Shown: piece by piece, positions 1 to 10,804 of the stretch | Layout: each line of letters starts with the position of its first letter | How positions within the stretch are numbered: position 1 is the stretch's first letter | Source of the DNA: Diplolepis rosae | Taxonomy: Eukaryota; Arthropoda; Insecta; Hymenoptera; Diplolepididae | Assembly: GCA_030998225.1 (NCBI GenBank) | Contig: JAPYXD010000403.1 | Location: forward strand, 6,200,001 to 6,264,000 | Direction of reading: 5' to 3' | Length of the DNA: 64,000 nucleotides | Notes under the pieces: generated by a model | Told to the model about the DNA's origin: nothing | What the model saw: the letters and a program-made list of their open reading frames with translations, nothing else | The model's database searches: none | Position numbers and translations under genes: made by a program

Positions 1-348
1 TAAGCGTGGCCAAGAAAGTACCAATTTGCATTGAAAATTTAATCTGACAAACTGCACAACTCTAATGTACACCAAATATTGTTAGATTTTTGTTTTTTAT
101 AAATTTGGAGAAAATAATGTTTTGGTCCCAACCGTTGAAAATAATATGGTTTTTTCAACTATCTGATTTTCTTATTTAAAACACAACTATATTCATAAAT
201 GAAATACAGAGACGAATAATTTCGTATTTGTGATTTCAAATAATTTCTATAATTCTTCAATAAATTATATAGTTACAGAAATTTACACTACCGGTCAAAA
301 TTGTGGGACCACCTACAAAAATTGTATTAAAAACATGCTCGTCTTTGA
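1..348. other. AT-rich sequence, no gene seen
   Basis: No open frame with recognisable motifs, no repeat and no RNA gene were noticed. The sequence is AT-rich like most of the spacer DNA in the window. Confidence 0.5.
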
Positions 349-1275
349 AAGCAGCTATCTCCGTGAAAAATCAAGTTAGAAATATTTTCAAAAATGCGTT
401 TGAAAGATTATAAAATTTTGCCTCGAATAAGCTCTATTTGAAGTATTTTCATTGAATAGAAGCCGAGATAGCGTGTGAGAAAGGCCGACGTAATTTCCGA
501 TTTTGACAAATTTTCACTTTTAAACTTCAGCTGCCTGCATACTTTAAGGAAGTGATAGGAAAAATTTGAAACTTTGCTAAAATAACGCCTAAAGCCTGAG
601 CTATAAATTAAGCCCAAAAACATTTGAAAAATTTCATTAGTTTCGGAGATATGACTTTATTTGTTGAGCGATGCTCGAAAGATTTTTAAAGCAGCGTTTC
701 AGCCGGTTTTTGAGAATATTTCTAACTTGATTTTTCACAGGTCCGTTAAGGTGGCACCTCCACATCGGAAATTCACTGTCTATTATGGCTTAGAATTTTG
801 GGCTTTTTTTGGGCAGCGATAAAAATTGTTGGGCTATTTTACTTTTTACAGAAAATCAAATTTCCTGTGGAGGTGCTAGCTTACATAAAGCTAGCACCAC
901 CACTATACAAAAATTTGAATAAATTAAAAATAAACTGCACCAGAATTTTGGGCTTTTTTTGGGCTCTTCGAAAATACCCATATCGATTTTTGGCCACCAA
1001 CCCTTAACACCGAAATGCACCCCTACATGGCCATGTAGAGACGACTTTGACTAAAATTCATCTTTTTGCAAATTTTATGGTCTACGAAGACTCTATGATT
1101 TTTGGGCCCTTCAAATATGTCCATATCGATTTTTGGGCTCCAACATGTAGGGGTGCATTTCGGTGTTAAGGGTTGGAGCCCAAAAATCGATATGGGTATT
1201 TTCGAAGAGCCCAAAAATCATAGAATTTTCGATGTGGAGGTGCCACCTTAACGGATCTATTTTTCACGGAGATAG
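349..1275. repeat. Foldback repeat interrupted by a MITE
   Basis: The left arm at about 349-396 (with GAAAAATCAAGTTAGAAA) is the inverted complement of about 706-738, and the pairing resumes after 1267 (CACGGAGATAG, opposite CTATCTCCGTG at 356-366). The right arm is therefore split by the insertion at 739-1258. No coding capacity is seen. Confidence 0.7.
739..1258. mobile_element. Mutator-like MITE, 9-bp target duplication
   Basis: The ends are 29-bp inverted repeats differing at one position (AGGTCCGTTAAGGTGGCACC at the left; the complement at 1230-1258). The 9-bp direct repeat ATTTTTCAC flanks both sides (730-738 and 1259-1267), a size expected for Mutator-type transposition. A second, internal pair of arms of about 70 bp (957-1029 against 1144-1216) makes the body a strong hairpin. 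It carries no transposase, so it would move only in trans. The superfamily is inferred from the duplication length. Confidence 0.75.
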
Positions 1276-1600
1276 TCACTTTATTTAAGCAAACGATTTT
1301 GCATTTTAACGCTTTTTCTGTATCTCACATATTTTGAATTGATCACATTGATTTTGATTTGATTTTTTTTTTTTTTTGGTAAACAATTTTTAATCATAAC
1401 TTTTTTTTCGAATCTCGTATAATTTAGCTGGGAAATGAAATTTTAATAGTGATTTTTTTCAAGTTTTTACACACCGTAACTTTTCTAATTTTTTTTAATC
1501 CAAAAATGTTATTAGTATAATTAGTAAAGATTTATGAGCACTATCAAAAACCATTATTTGAATTTGAGATTGTTTCGAAAAGTTTCTGTCGAAAACAAAA
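1268..1600 (+). repeat. Interspersed repeat family A, copy 1
   Basis: The run TTTAAGCAAACGATTTTG with following TGTATCTCA, and later ATTTATGAGCACTATCA, reappear in the same order and strand near 28,258-28,900. Neither copy codes for anything recognisable. The family looks like decayed noncoding transposon sequence. Confidence 0.55.
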
Positions 1601-1724
1601 AATCCTCTTATTTTCATAATTTTGGTCGGATGTGGCTGATTAACGAACTTTTCCTTATTTTTTTGGCTCTGATAGAGTATAAACAAAGCTCAATTCAATC
1701 TAATAATTCTATCGTGTGTTATGC

Positions 1725-2175
1725 CGAACACGATATATACTTACAGTTCTGAACGTTCATTGGACGATGACAACAAATTTTTTTTCAATAAAAAATTAAA
1801 TATTACACGGAGAAAAATGGATGTTCAACTATGGGATAGACATCTAATATGTTTAATTGTATTATCTAGATGTTTAACTGTAATATCCAAGATATTAATC
1901 TCTGCATATTTTAACATCTTAGATATTACTCCTGAATATCTAGATATTACAACTAAACATATAAGATGGCTGTCCCATAGTTAAACATCTAGATGTTAAT
2001 TCTAAACATCCATTTTTCTCTGTGTATGTTTATATTTGGGACCCTTTAAATATACAGTCGCTCATAAACAAACCACTATTTTTTAATTTTCTTGGGCAAA
2101 AACAAATTATTCAGTTTTCAAAGAAAATATTTTCCATCGTTCAATGAACGTTCAGAACTATAAGTACATGAACAC
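1725..2175. repeat. Foldback carrying a nested MITE
   Basis: The segment around 1725-1790 (CAGTTCTGAACGTTCATTGG) is matched in inverted orientation at about 2116-2170. The MITE at 1806-2024 lies in the loop. Noncoding. Confidence 0.6.
1806..2024. mobile_element. Short TIR element (MITE), TA target
   Basis: Inverted ends read CACGGAGAAAAATGGATGTT on the left and the near-exact complement on the right, each bordered by TA. A second inverted pair (CTATGGGA.AGACATCT against the complement near 1968-1995) lies inside. The TA target points to the Tc1/mariner supergroup; there is no ORF. The same terminal motif, CACNGAGARAAAT, occurs at 58,644-59,693. Confidence 0.7.
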
Positions 2176-2212
2176 GATCTACTACTAAAGAGACAGATAG
2201 ACAGCTTTTTTT

Positions 2213-3010
2213 TAATTTTGAAGGTAGGACAATGGTTTAAAGGGTTATCTTGAGCCGAAAATGAGCCGAAAATTCCTGCAGGAGTAGATTTTGGAAAAAG
2301 CAATTTTCGAGAAATGTTTCTGGATGGTCCTGCTGATATTATTCAGAGTTAGACAACCTCCTGCGTGTTTTTTAAAAAGGGCTCTGGTAGAAATTTATAT
2401 TTAGCCAGAATATGAACCAGAAATGCAACTACTTAGATTGATGTGAAGAAGAAAAATAAAAAATTAATTTTATGGCCCTCTGCCCTTAGCTGCCCTTTTT
2501 AATTTTGAAGGTAGGACAATGGTTCAAAGGGTTATCTTGAGCCGAAAATGAGCCGAAAATTCCTGCAGGAGTAGATTTTGGAAAAAGAAATTTTTCGGTG
2601 TGTACGTGGGTGGCGCTGCCAACTTGATGTAAAGTTGGCAGCACCTCTGCATATTTTATAAAAAGGGCAAAGTACTAAAATTTATAGTTGGATAGGAAGT
2701 GAGCCCTAAATTGGCCTGTATTGATTTAATGATGAAAAAGCAAAATTTAATATTTTGTCCCTTCGCCCTTTGTGGCCCTTTTTTATTTATGAAGGTAGGA
2801 CAATGGTTCAATGGGATACCTGGAGCCGGAAATGAGCCGAAAATTCCTGCGATAGGGGAATTTGATATATACATTTTTAAACTTATTTCTGGAGTGGTGC
2901 TGCTGGCTTGAAGTAAAGCTGGCAGAACCATGCATATTTTTAAAAAAATGAAGAGCCGAAAATTCGGCAATGGGGCATTAAATTAGCCCTAAATGAGCCC
3001 TTAATTATGA
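2213..3010 (+). repeat. Tandem repeat, ~286-bp unit, about 2.8 copies
   Basis: The block GAAGGTAGGACAATGG with a downstream GAGCCGAAAATGAGCCGAAAA starts near 2219, 2505 and 2791, giving a period of about 286 bp. Copies diverge in their second halves, and the last copy is shorter. Each unit ends with a GCCCTT-rich piece. No protein product is apparent; the open frames across it simply follow the repeat. Confidence 0.75.
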
Positions 3011-3061
3011 TATAAGAGACATCATGATTGGATGTTTGGGTTCTGTCAACTTTACGTAGCT

Positions 3062-4797
3062 GACCGCTAGTTTGGCTACACAATGTAAAAAATCCTGGGT
3101 CCAAATTGCTTCGATGGCGACTTCGCCTTAGTGAATATGATTATGACATTGTTTACAAAAAAGGAGTGATGAATTCAAATGCAGATGCTCTTTCGCGAAA
3201 TCCGAGTAACGAAATAATACAGATAAATTTTGATGTCAATAATGATTCTGTTCTACCTATTAGTGAAGTGGACCCTCTTGATTCATCCTTCCAAAAATTG
3301 CATAAGGTGTTGGTTCTACAGAATCTACCACCTGTGTATCCTGATCCTATTTACGATCCTGTCTATGACACTATTGGTAGAAACATTGAAGAAGCCTTTT
3401 TAAGAACTGAAGTGTATTTTTCTGCTGACAATGAGCTTGATAATTGTACTCCTGTTTGTGAATATAATAAGATAGATAAATCGCCTGACGCCAGTGATGA
3501 ATCATACGAAATGAGTGATATTAAGAGATCCTGTGTCGTGTTTGGCAGGGATGTGGTAGAAAATTCCTGTGTCGATGAGGACAAGGTTCTGGTTTATGAA
3601 AATGCCTATGTCTATGGAGACAAGGAACCAGTTAAAAATTCCAGTTTCGATGAGGACAAGGTTCTGGTTTGTTTTGGAACAGATGATTTTGTTGATGTTG
3701 TCACTGAGGTCAAGCGATGTGAAATTGATAGTAAAAATATTAAAATAAATGAAAAAGACTCTTGCAAATTACCGAATGATGTTGACTCTGAAAGTGATTT
3801 GGATCCATTTGATTCAGATTTTTTTGAAAAAAATGATAATTCTGTTTTAAAAGAAAAATTAATAATTGAATCGAACCAATCTTCTCAAAATTATAAATGT
3901 TCTCCCTTGTTAACTGAAATTATTTCTGAAAATGAAAATCCTATTAATGGAACTGAGACAAATCAAATAACTAAGGATGACGAATTAATGACATCTGATT
4001 TTCAAATGACTTGTTTACGAACTTGTAAAGATAAATTATATATGAGAAATGATCATTTAGTTTTGTTTATACCTGCTGACTGCAAACTGACTACTGAAAC
4101 TGGACAGGAATTACTTAAAGAAAATAGAATAAACTATGATGATCTAAAAAATGAACTTCCTGAAAATTTAAAGGTAGGAAATGTTACAGTTCACAAGTAT
4201 AATCATCTGTGCGTTTTTTATTTAATAATTAAACAAAACTTTGACTCAAAAACATATATGACACACATTCTTGATGCTTTCATTGGATTAAAATATGCCA
4301 TGAATGAATTAAAATTGAATCACTTTAGTATTTCACGTATAGGAAATGGGTTAAATCAAATATCATGGCCTTTAATCGAAAATGAATTGCGTAAAACTTT
4401 TGGAAACGGAGATTATACTATTACAATTTGTGATGGCCAAATCGAAATTCCAACGGAAGCAGATCGCTTGCCAATTATTGAAGAATATCATTGTTCCACA
4501 GTAGGAGGACATAAAGGTGCAAATAAAACTTATAATAGAATCAGAGAGCAATTTTATTGGACAAATATGCGTGAAGAAGTCAGAAATTTTGTACGAAAAT
4601 GTGAAATGTGTAAAAGAAATAAATTAGTAAGGATAAAAACAAAATTACCAATGCGAATCACTGATACCCCTTCTGAAGCTTTCGAAAAAATTGAAATAGA
4701 TATTGTAGGTCCGTTACCAGAAACTGAACATAATAATAAATACATATTAACAATCCAAGACAATTTGACAAAATACAGTGATGCAATACCACTCTAA
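3062..4797 (+). pseudogene. pol: Ty3/gypsy pol fragment (RNase H end to integrase start)
   Basis: The frame opens inside the end of RNase H ([19 protein letters not shown] near 3072) and is intact from there. It contains the usual connecting motif NADALSRNP, a long acidic spacer, the HHCC zinc module of integrase ([10 protein letters not shown] followed by CEMC), and the first catalytic aspartate of the integrase core (EIDIVGPLP). It stops at 4797 before the second aspartate and the glutamate, so integrase is truncated. Gag, protease and RT are absent upstream, where the sequence joins the 286-bp repeat. The family assignment is firm; activity is excluded. Confidence 0.85.
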
Positions 4798-5076
4798 GCT
4801 CTTGATTCATAGCTTTTATAAAGTTATAAAAATAACTCTAGTACTTTCATCACCGTGGAGCACCCTATCACACTCATCGTCTATCTGAGAGGGATGGAAA
4901 ATAAATATACAGAATAATTAACTTAGATTTTCAATATTGATAATCGTATTTTTACAAATTTTACTATTGTAATAGAATTCTTCCTTTATGCGAATAGATT
5001 AAAGATACAAGATTAAGTTGCTAGGGTAAGACTAATAAAAGAATTTTCTTCAAAATTCTTTTTATAAGGGCTGAGG

Positions 5077-6323
5077 TGTAACGAGCGACGCTAATTCGCT
5101 CGTATTTACGCAAGATGGCAACACCTCTCGAGTTAAGTTTGCGGGAAATTATAAATTTAGTTACTCCTATCTTTAATCATTTTATTCATTTAATTAATAT
5201 TTTAATACTAATAAAGATTTATTGTTGGACTTCTGGTGCAAGATATAGAATAGTTTTCAATTCACGTTTTGTCCTGGATCAGCTATCTAAAGAAAGATTA
5301 TAAAAGTAATTAAATTAGAGATAGAGTTACTAACTCTTGAAAGTTAAACTGAGTTTTCTCACGTTTTTTAAATATTTAGTTTATAGTTAAAAGGAGTCGG
5401 TGTGATGAGAGGGCTTCAGAGAACCCTGCATGCGCACGTTAGAGTATAAGGACCTTTGTAAGTCTATTATAAATATTTTGTGCAATAGTTCTAAGTTTAC
5501 ATTAGAGGCAAGTCCGGATATTAGGTTCGAAATAAGCGGCATGTAATAAAAAGCGCTAAGAAATGAAATCATTATCCATAATTTATCCGAATAGTTTACA
5601 GATCTGTCACACTAGGGCTGATAGCGGCGAGACATAGACCTAAATGTTTAGGTGACATTAAATACGAAACGCGAGTTTCGAATAAAGGGTGAGATATGAA
5701 GCATTAAGTATTTTTCCTAGAACATATTAGTATACATGAGTACAGGGAGCGAGTCTACCCTTTTTTCGAATCTGAAACCTTCTGGCCAGCGAGCCTCAAT
5801 AAGGTATGAGTGGGAGAGCATGTGAGCGCGTAGTTTTGTAAATCGTGTGTGAGTTGAATAATCTCAATCCTGATCTCAGTCTTGATTTTACTCGTCTGAG
5901 TTGATAATCTCGCCGTCTTGAACCCAGACGTAACTTTGTCAATCCGGACTTAGCCGATGTTTATTGAATATAAATAATATTGATTAAAGTCAATTTTGAA
6001 CGAGCCGATAGTTTTCTTTATTTAAAAACATTCATATCTCCCGGTTTATTTCAATAATTTGACCGACGCGAACCCACCTATCAACTCCTATCTCTTCTGT
6101 CGCACCTGCGCGGCACGTAACAGAAGCCGAGAGAAAACGAAGAAGCAGTGGCAATCATCCAATTCTCTATTTGCAAGCGTGCAAACAAGCGATGGAGCGG
6201 GGATACATCGACAAGACGCGTTTATATGTGTTGCTTACACGCGGGAAGGTGGTGGGAGAAAAAATCTTACGCATTCTGGGATCACTGATGTTAACTGGCA
6301 ATGATATGGTTGCTACGGTTACA
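5077..6323 (+). repeat. Probable 3' LTR of the gypsy fragment
   Basis: A purine-rich stretch (AAGGGCTGAGG) immediately precedes TGTAACGAGCG, a typical LTR start, and the complementary GTTACA occurs at 6318-6323. An AATAAA signal lies near 5675. No second copy is present in the window to prove the boundaries, so the right end is a best guess. The 280 bases between the pol fragment and this LTR show no gene. Confidence 0.4.
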
Positions 6324-6639
6324 ACAGTTTAAAAATAACATCGGTAGCAACAATAGCGTCACCACTTGTTGATAGCAAACATTATAATTCGTTCCCCTTT
6401 TCTCCTATATGAGTGGAATCACTGTGTACGTGACTTTAAGACGGAACCTACTACCCGTGAAGTTTAAAGCCGAAAGGTAGTTCTACGAGTGGCATAGAGG
6501 GTTGACGGAGGCGGTTTCTGGTTAAAACAGGTATACCTAAACCCGTTCTCAGAGACTTCTGTACGTCCATAGAAAATTTTTCCCTTTACCAAAGGCAATG
6601 TATTCTTGCATACATTTTACTCTGGATTTGATTGATAAA

Positions 6640-6790
6640 ATCAAGATAAAAATATTAAATCATAGATTTAATTTCTAATTATGACGATTTATATATTCAC
6701 ATATGCCAATGCAATCATGGGTTTTGGTCCCGATTAACTGATTTAGCTGCATCGAACTATCTGTTAAACGTGGTTAGGAAAAGCTAGATT
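6640..6790 (-). pseudogene. Fragment related to the right-edge unknown gene
   Basis: On the minus strand the end of this segment reads a short peptide PKPMIALAYVNI followed by a stop. It closely matches the C-terminus and 3' flank of the gene at 63,709-64,000 (PTPTVALAYVSI, stop). Similarity covers only about a dozen codons plus roughly 100 bases of noncoding 3' sequence, so this is a broken copy or the end of a shared repeat. Confidence 0.5.
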
Positions 6791-6830
6791 AACAAATAAC
6801 TCGAATTAGGGTTCATTGTTATTAAAAAAT

Positions 6831-6976
6831 AGTATATTACGTGCCTAGGCGCACAATGAGGGTTATTGCGTGACGAGCGACAATGCTCGCAGGAGATCGA
6901 AACCGAGGCGCGATCAGTTCTGCGAGCATTGTCACGAGTATCGTAATTTCCCGAATTGTGTGCATTGGCACGTATT
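6831..6976 (+). mobile_element. Hairpin MITE, copy 1
   Basis: A short, relatively GC-rich hairpin: AATGCTCGCAGGA pairs with TCTGCGAGCATT, and the outer parts around GGCGCACAATGAGGG pair with the complement near 6955-6970. The reverse complement of the whole unit appears at 38,843-38,992, which shows it is mobile. Confidence 0.65.
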
Positions 6977-6998
6977 CTATTTTATGTGAAAAAAAGAG

Positions 6999-8099
6999 AT
7001 AGGGCATTTTTAAAAATACAGTTGGAAAGCTTATGAAATTCCACGTCTAGTGATGCTCAACAAATATTTTTTTGACCTGAAAATAATACAGCACGTGTGG
7101 AGTTAAAAAAAATTCAAGATTTTTTCAAATTCTCTACCTCAAATTCAACTTTTTGCATGACCTAGGAAATTTTTTTCCAAAATCTGAAAATTATACAACA
7201 TAGAGTCTAAGATCTTATCATTAATTTAAGCCAAGAAAACTTCAAAAATATTCATGGGTACCCGAGATACGATTAAAAATGTTCAATCGTATCTGAGTTG
7301 AATTTTAATCGACGATCACAGTTCTCGGCCGGTTTGTTGCTTGCCTCCATCGTTGAGGCAGGACCGAATAGGCCACGCACAAAGGTGGCGCTTAAGTGGA
7401 GCTCTCTTATATGTTCTTTGATCCAAGAACGTGTTTCCTTTACTTCCTTTCCTTTCATTCTTAGTTAATATTTACAATGACTATTCAAATTTTTGTTAAT
7501 GTTCTAGTTTATAAGAATTTTAAGAAATAAAAAATGTCTACATATCATTGTGCTATTTGTTAATATGGGGATAATATTGGATTTAAATAATTTTTAATAA
7601 TCACAAATAACAATAAATATTTTTTTTAATTTAGAATAATTAGAAATAAAAATTACTGATGAACAGAATCAAAAATACATATAAGAGGGCTCCACTTAAG
7701 CGCCACCTTTGTGCGTAGCCTATTCGGTCCTGCCTCAACGAAGGAGGTGAACAAAAAACCGGCCGAAAACCGTGATCGTCGATTAAAATTCAACTCAGTT
7801 ACGATTGAACATTTTTAATCGTATCTCGGATACCCATGAATATATTTGAAGTTTTCTTGGCTTAAATCAAAGATAAGATTTTAGAATTTATGTTGTATAA
7901 TTTTCAAATTTTGGAAAAATTTTCCCTAGGTCATGCTAAAAGTTGAAGTTGAGGTAGAGAATTTGAAAAACTCTTGAATTTTTTTTTTTAACTCCTCACG
8001 TGCTGTATTATTTTCAGAAAGTCAAAAAAATATTTATTGAACATCACTAGACGTGGAATTTCATAAGCTTTCCAACTGTATTTTTAAAAATGCCCTATC
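6999..8099. repeat. Foldback with ~415-bp arms
   Basis: Arms at about 6999-7415 and 7679-8099 are inverted copies that stay aligned from AGGGCATTTTTAAAAATACA at the tip to AGGCAGGACCGAATAGGC near the loop. The loop of about 260 bp is AT-rich. No transposase is present. The arm motif ATTCCACGTCTAGTGAT is also present, slightly changed, in the larger foldback at 29-34.6 kb, which suggests related families. Confidence 0.8.
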
Positions 8100-9190
8100 C
8101 ACCGAGATATCGTGGTTCAAAGTCAGCAATGATTTTTAATAGCGATGACAAGCACCGTGCGCATAATTTCCGACGGTAGTGTATGTGTCTTAGTCCAAGA
8201 TTTGTTCCGCAAATTATTGTGAATTGGTTGCTTCTTGTTTTTCGTTCTAGGTTCAGTTGATACAATCTTTGTTTCAGTTCATCCAAGGAGTCATCATTGC
8301 TGTCAAAAACTTCGTCTTTCGGAGTATCTTACTCTCCTTGAGCAGGTCAAATTGTTCTAACTGTAGTGTCCTCTCCTTAGTTTTCAGGTCGCATTCAGTT
8401 GCCATTTAAATTATTCCTGTCCCTTATAGTTTCACCTGATCGTTGGGTTGGTTTAGCAGGTGACTGTAGCGAGAGTTGGTTTCAGCAGAGTACATCCATC
8501 CACCCAAGGTTCTTATAAGATTCAAGTCAAATTCAGTCTTATAGGGGATTTGTATAGTATATGTCCTAAGTGACTTTCTTTCATTCTTTCCTTATCCCAC
8601 GTCGTGGGATATGCTCATTAGCCTAGGACCGCAGATTGAGCACTCCTTTGCACTTATGGGCTTGACCTATCTGGCCATGGCAATGATTGACAAAGCTACA
8701 GTGTTGGTGTGATTGTACCTGAAAAGGGTGGGGGAGTCAAGGAACTCCGGATACCTGGTAGGAAAGGTATAACATTAGGAGCAAAAGAAATCATCGTACA
8801 CATAACAATACATGAGGTGCGGGGGGGGGGGGGGGGGCAACAAACGTCTCTTTGCGCAGAAATCATAATTCATAATTTTCCTTCAATTAGCATCGATATT
8901 ATTTAATAGAATAGAAAGAAACTAAATAAAATCTTTATTCAAAATTTCAATTAAAATTGTTCGCAAATTTTAAATAAAACTTTTTTTGTAAATTTTGATT
9001 AAATCTTTTCCGAAAATTGTAAATAGATTTTTTCATAAATTTTAAATAAATTTTTTTCGTATGTAATATTGAATTAAAATTTTTTCGCAAATTTTAAATA
9101 AATTTTTTTTTGTGGCAAATTTATTTATTCATTTTTTTAAACACTTATTATAACACGACATTTTCATTTTTATTTTTGAATTTCTGCGAG
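8100..9190. other. Intergenic or decayed repeat, no gene seen
   Basis: No reading frame with known motifs. From about 8930 the sequence repeats a loose motif, AAATTTTAAATAAATTTTTT, several times. A 17-base G run lies at 8821-8837. Confidence 0.5.
8821..8837 (+). repeat. Homopolymer G17
   Basis: Seventeen consecutive G residues in otherwise AT-rich DNA. It may be a real repeat or an assembly-sensitive tract. Confidence 0.9.
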
Positions 9191-9960
9191 TACACAGATT
9201 ATTCAGGGCTTATGCTTGAGTCATCCTTGTCTAATCTGGTACTGCAAGAATTCATCATTTGTTAACTAAGATTAAATTCAAGTTTTAAAGAGAAAAAATA
9301 GAGCACACGAAAACATAAGTCCACTTTGGATTCGTTGAACGGTCACCATAATTTGGGTGTGGCAAACCTCGAAGTGCTTACATTTTACTGTTTTCAACTT
9401 TTATTTTTTCTCTATTTGACAAAAAAACTGACACCTTCAATTTCTTGACGATTATCAGAATTCTGTAAGTATCTGAATTAAAGCAGGAAATTTGTGCTTG
9501 AGTCGAGCCTAATTAATTTGGTACTACAATAATTCTGATTTTCGACTGTCGTGATTTCTGTGAATCGTATAATTACCCAAGATTCTGTGCTTGAGTCTAG
9601 CTTGGCTAATTTTTAATCACAGAAAGATCGAATAATTGAAACCACAAAATAGGATATTAGAATAAAAATTTATTTTTATTGACTTTTATTCCTGTGAATG
9701 AAATTTGTTTTGGGATATAGCTTTTCACTTTGTGGGAAGTTATATTAAACAGCGATCAGCGAATTGCGCGCTCAGCTATCCCCAAACTAGAGTTTCAGAA
9801 GCAGATTAAGAATTAATTTAATAAATTTTGTATCTGAAGTTTCGATTACTCTAATCAAAAATTTGTTTGAGGATATAGCTTTTCACTCTTGTGGAAGGTT
9901 ATATTAAAAAGCGATCAGCGAATTGCGCGCTCAGCTATCCTTAAATTAGAGCTTTTGAAT
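9190..9960 (+). repeat. Leader-like direct repeats upstream of gypsy 2
   Basis: Two units (about 9706-9790 and 9865-9950) share GGATATAGCTTTTCACT and GCGATCAGCGAATTGCGCGC and close with AGCTATCC, so each can fold into a hairpin. Upstream, GCTTGAGTC followed by TAAT.TGGTACT recurs near 9200, 9495 and 9585. The position directly before the gypsy ORFs suggests an untranslated leader or 5' LTR remnant, but it does not match the LTR starts at 18,975 or 20,496. Confidence 0.5.
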
Positions 9961-10200
9961 TTTAGAATTGCAATTTTTTCTATAAAATTACATAAGTACA
10001 CTATACATCAAATTTATGTAACAAAATATTTGTTTAGAAATCAGAATTAAACAAAAACTTTCAATAAAACAACTAAAATAAATTCTATAAATAAAAAATA
10101 AAATACGTATATTTGTAAATTTGTTTAAAAACAATATATATATATATATACAATATCAAAATATGCATAACTCATATTTTGTACAATACTGTATTTTTAC

Positions 10201-10728
10201 ATGTCTTTACCCCCAGTTAGATATACTCTTAAACGTTCCCGAGCAGGAAAACATATAGATGAGTTGAAATTACCAACTTGTGAAATAAGAGAAATAAAAA
10301 ACGACGTTGAATTTTCCGATTTATTTGAGCAATTGTTAGAGAAAAGAAGCAATTATATAAAAAACAAACTTTCGGGTAATTTAGGAAAGGAAAAGGATTC
10401 AAAAATCGAATCTGTACCAGAAAACTTTGAAACGAAAAATCCCGAACCTGAATTAATATTGACTGAAAATAAAATTTCTGAATATCTACCCCCAATTATC
10501 GAAACTTTAAATATTTTCTCTGACTCGGAACCTGAAGCAAACTCGAGTCACTTTGTTCCTAATAAAGATAAAATATCAAGTATAGAGGTTATTAGCATAT
10601 CCTCAGATTCAGGATCTGAAACAGAAATTGAGGAACCCAGTTTTGCACAGAATAAAATTTTTTTACCCAAAATAACAGATATTCGTAGTTTAGGAAAAAA
10701 TAAAGTTAAATTGATTAAAGAGTTTTAG
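10201..10728 (+). CDS. Unknown ORF upstream of gypsy gag
   Basis: A 175-codon frame rich in Glu, Ser, Asn and Lys with no recognisable domain. It has a mildly basic N-terminus and an acidic serine-rich middle (ISSDSGSETEIEEP). It lies 76 bases before the gag frame and shares its lysine- and asparagine-rich composition, so it is probably part of the same retroelement, either an extra 5' ORF or the N-terminus of gag shifted out of frame. No homologue was recognised. Confidence 0.5.
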   Translation: MSLPPVRYTLKRSRAGKHIDELKLPTCEIREIKNDVEFSDLFEQLLEKRSNYIKNKLSGNLGKEKDSKIESVPENFETKNPEPELILTENKISEYLPPIIETLNIFSDSEPEANSSHFVPNKDKISSIEVISISSDSGSETEIEEPSFAQNKIFLPKITDIRSLGKNKVKLIKEF

Positions 10729-10804
10729 TCTTAGAAAAAATTGTTCTGAAATAAGAATACAAGAACAAGTCATTTTCTAGAAATAATTAATATGCAAAAT
10801 ATCA

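Noticed and set aside
6059..6304. 81-codon ORF after the first gypsy fragment
   Set aside because: Lies within the putative LTR and has no recognisable motif.
8095..8286. 63-codon minus-strand ORF beside the foldback
   Set aside because: No domain; it overlaps the foldback edge and has no splice or promoter context.
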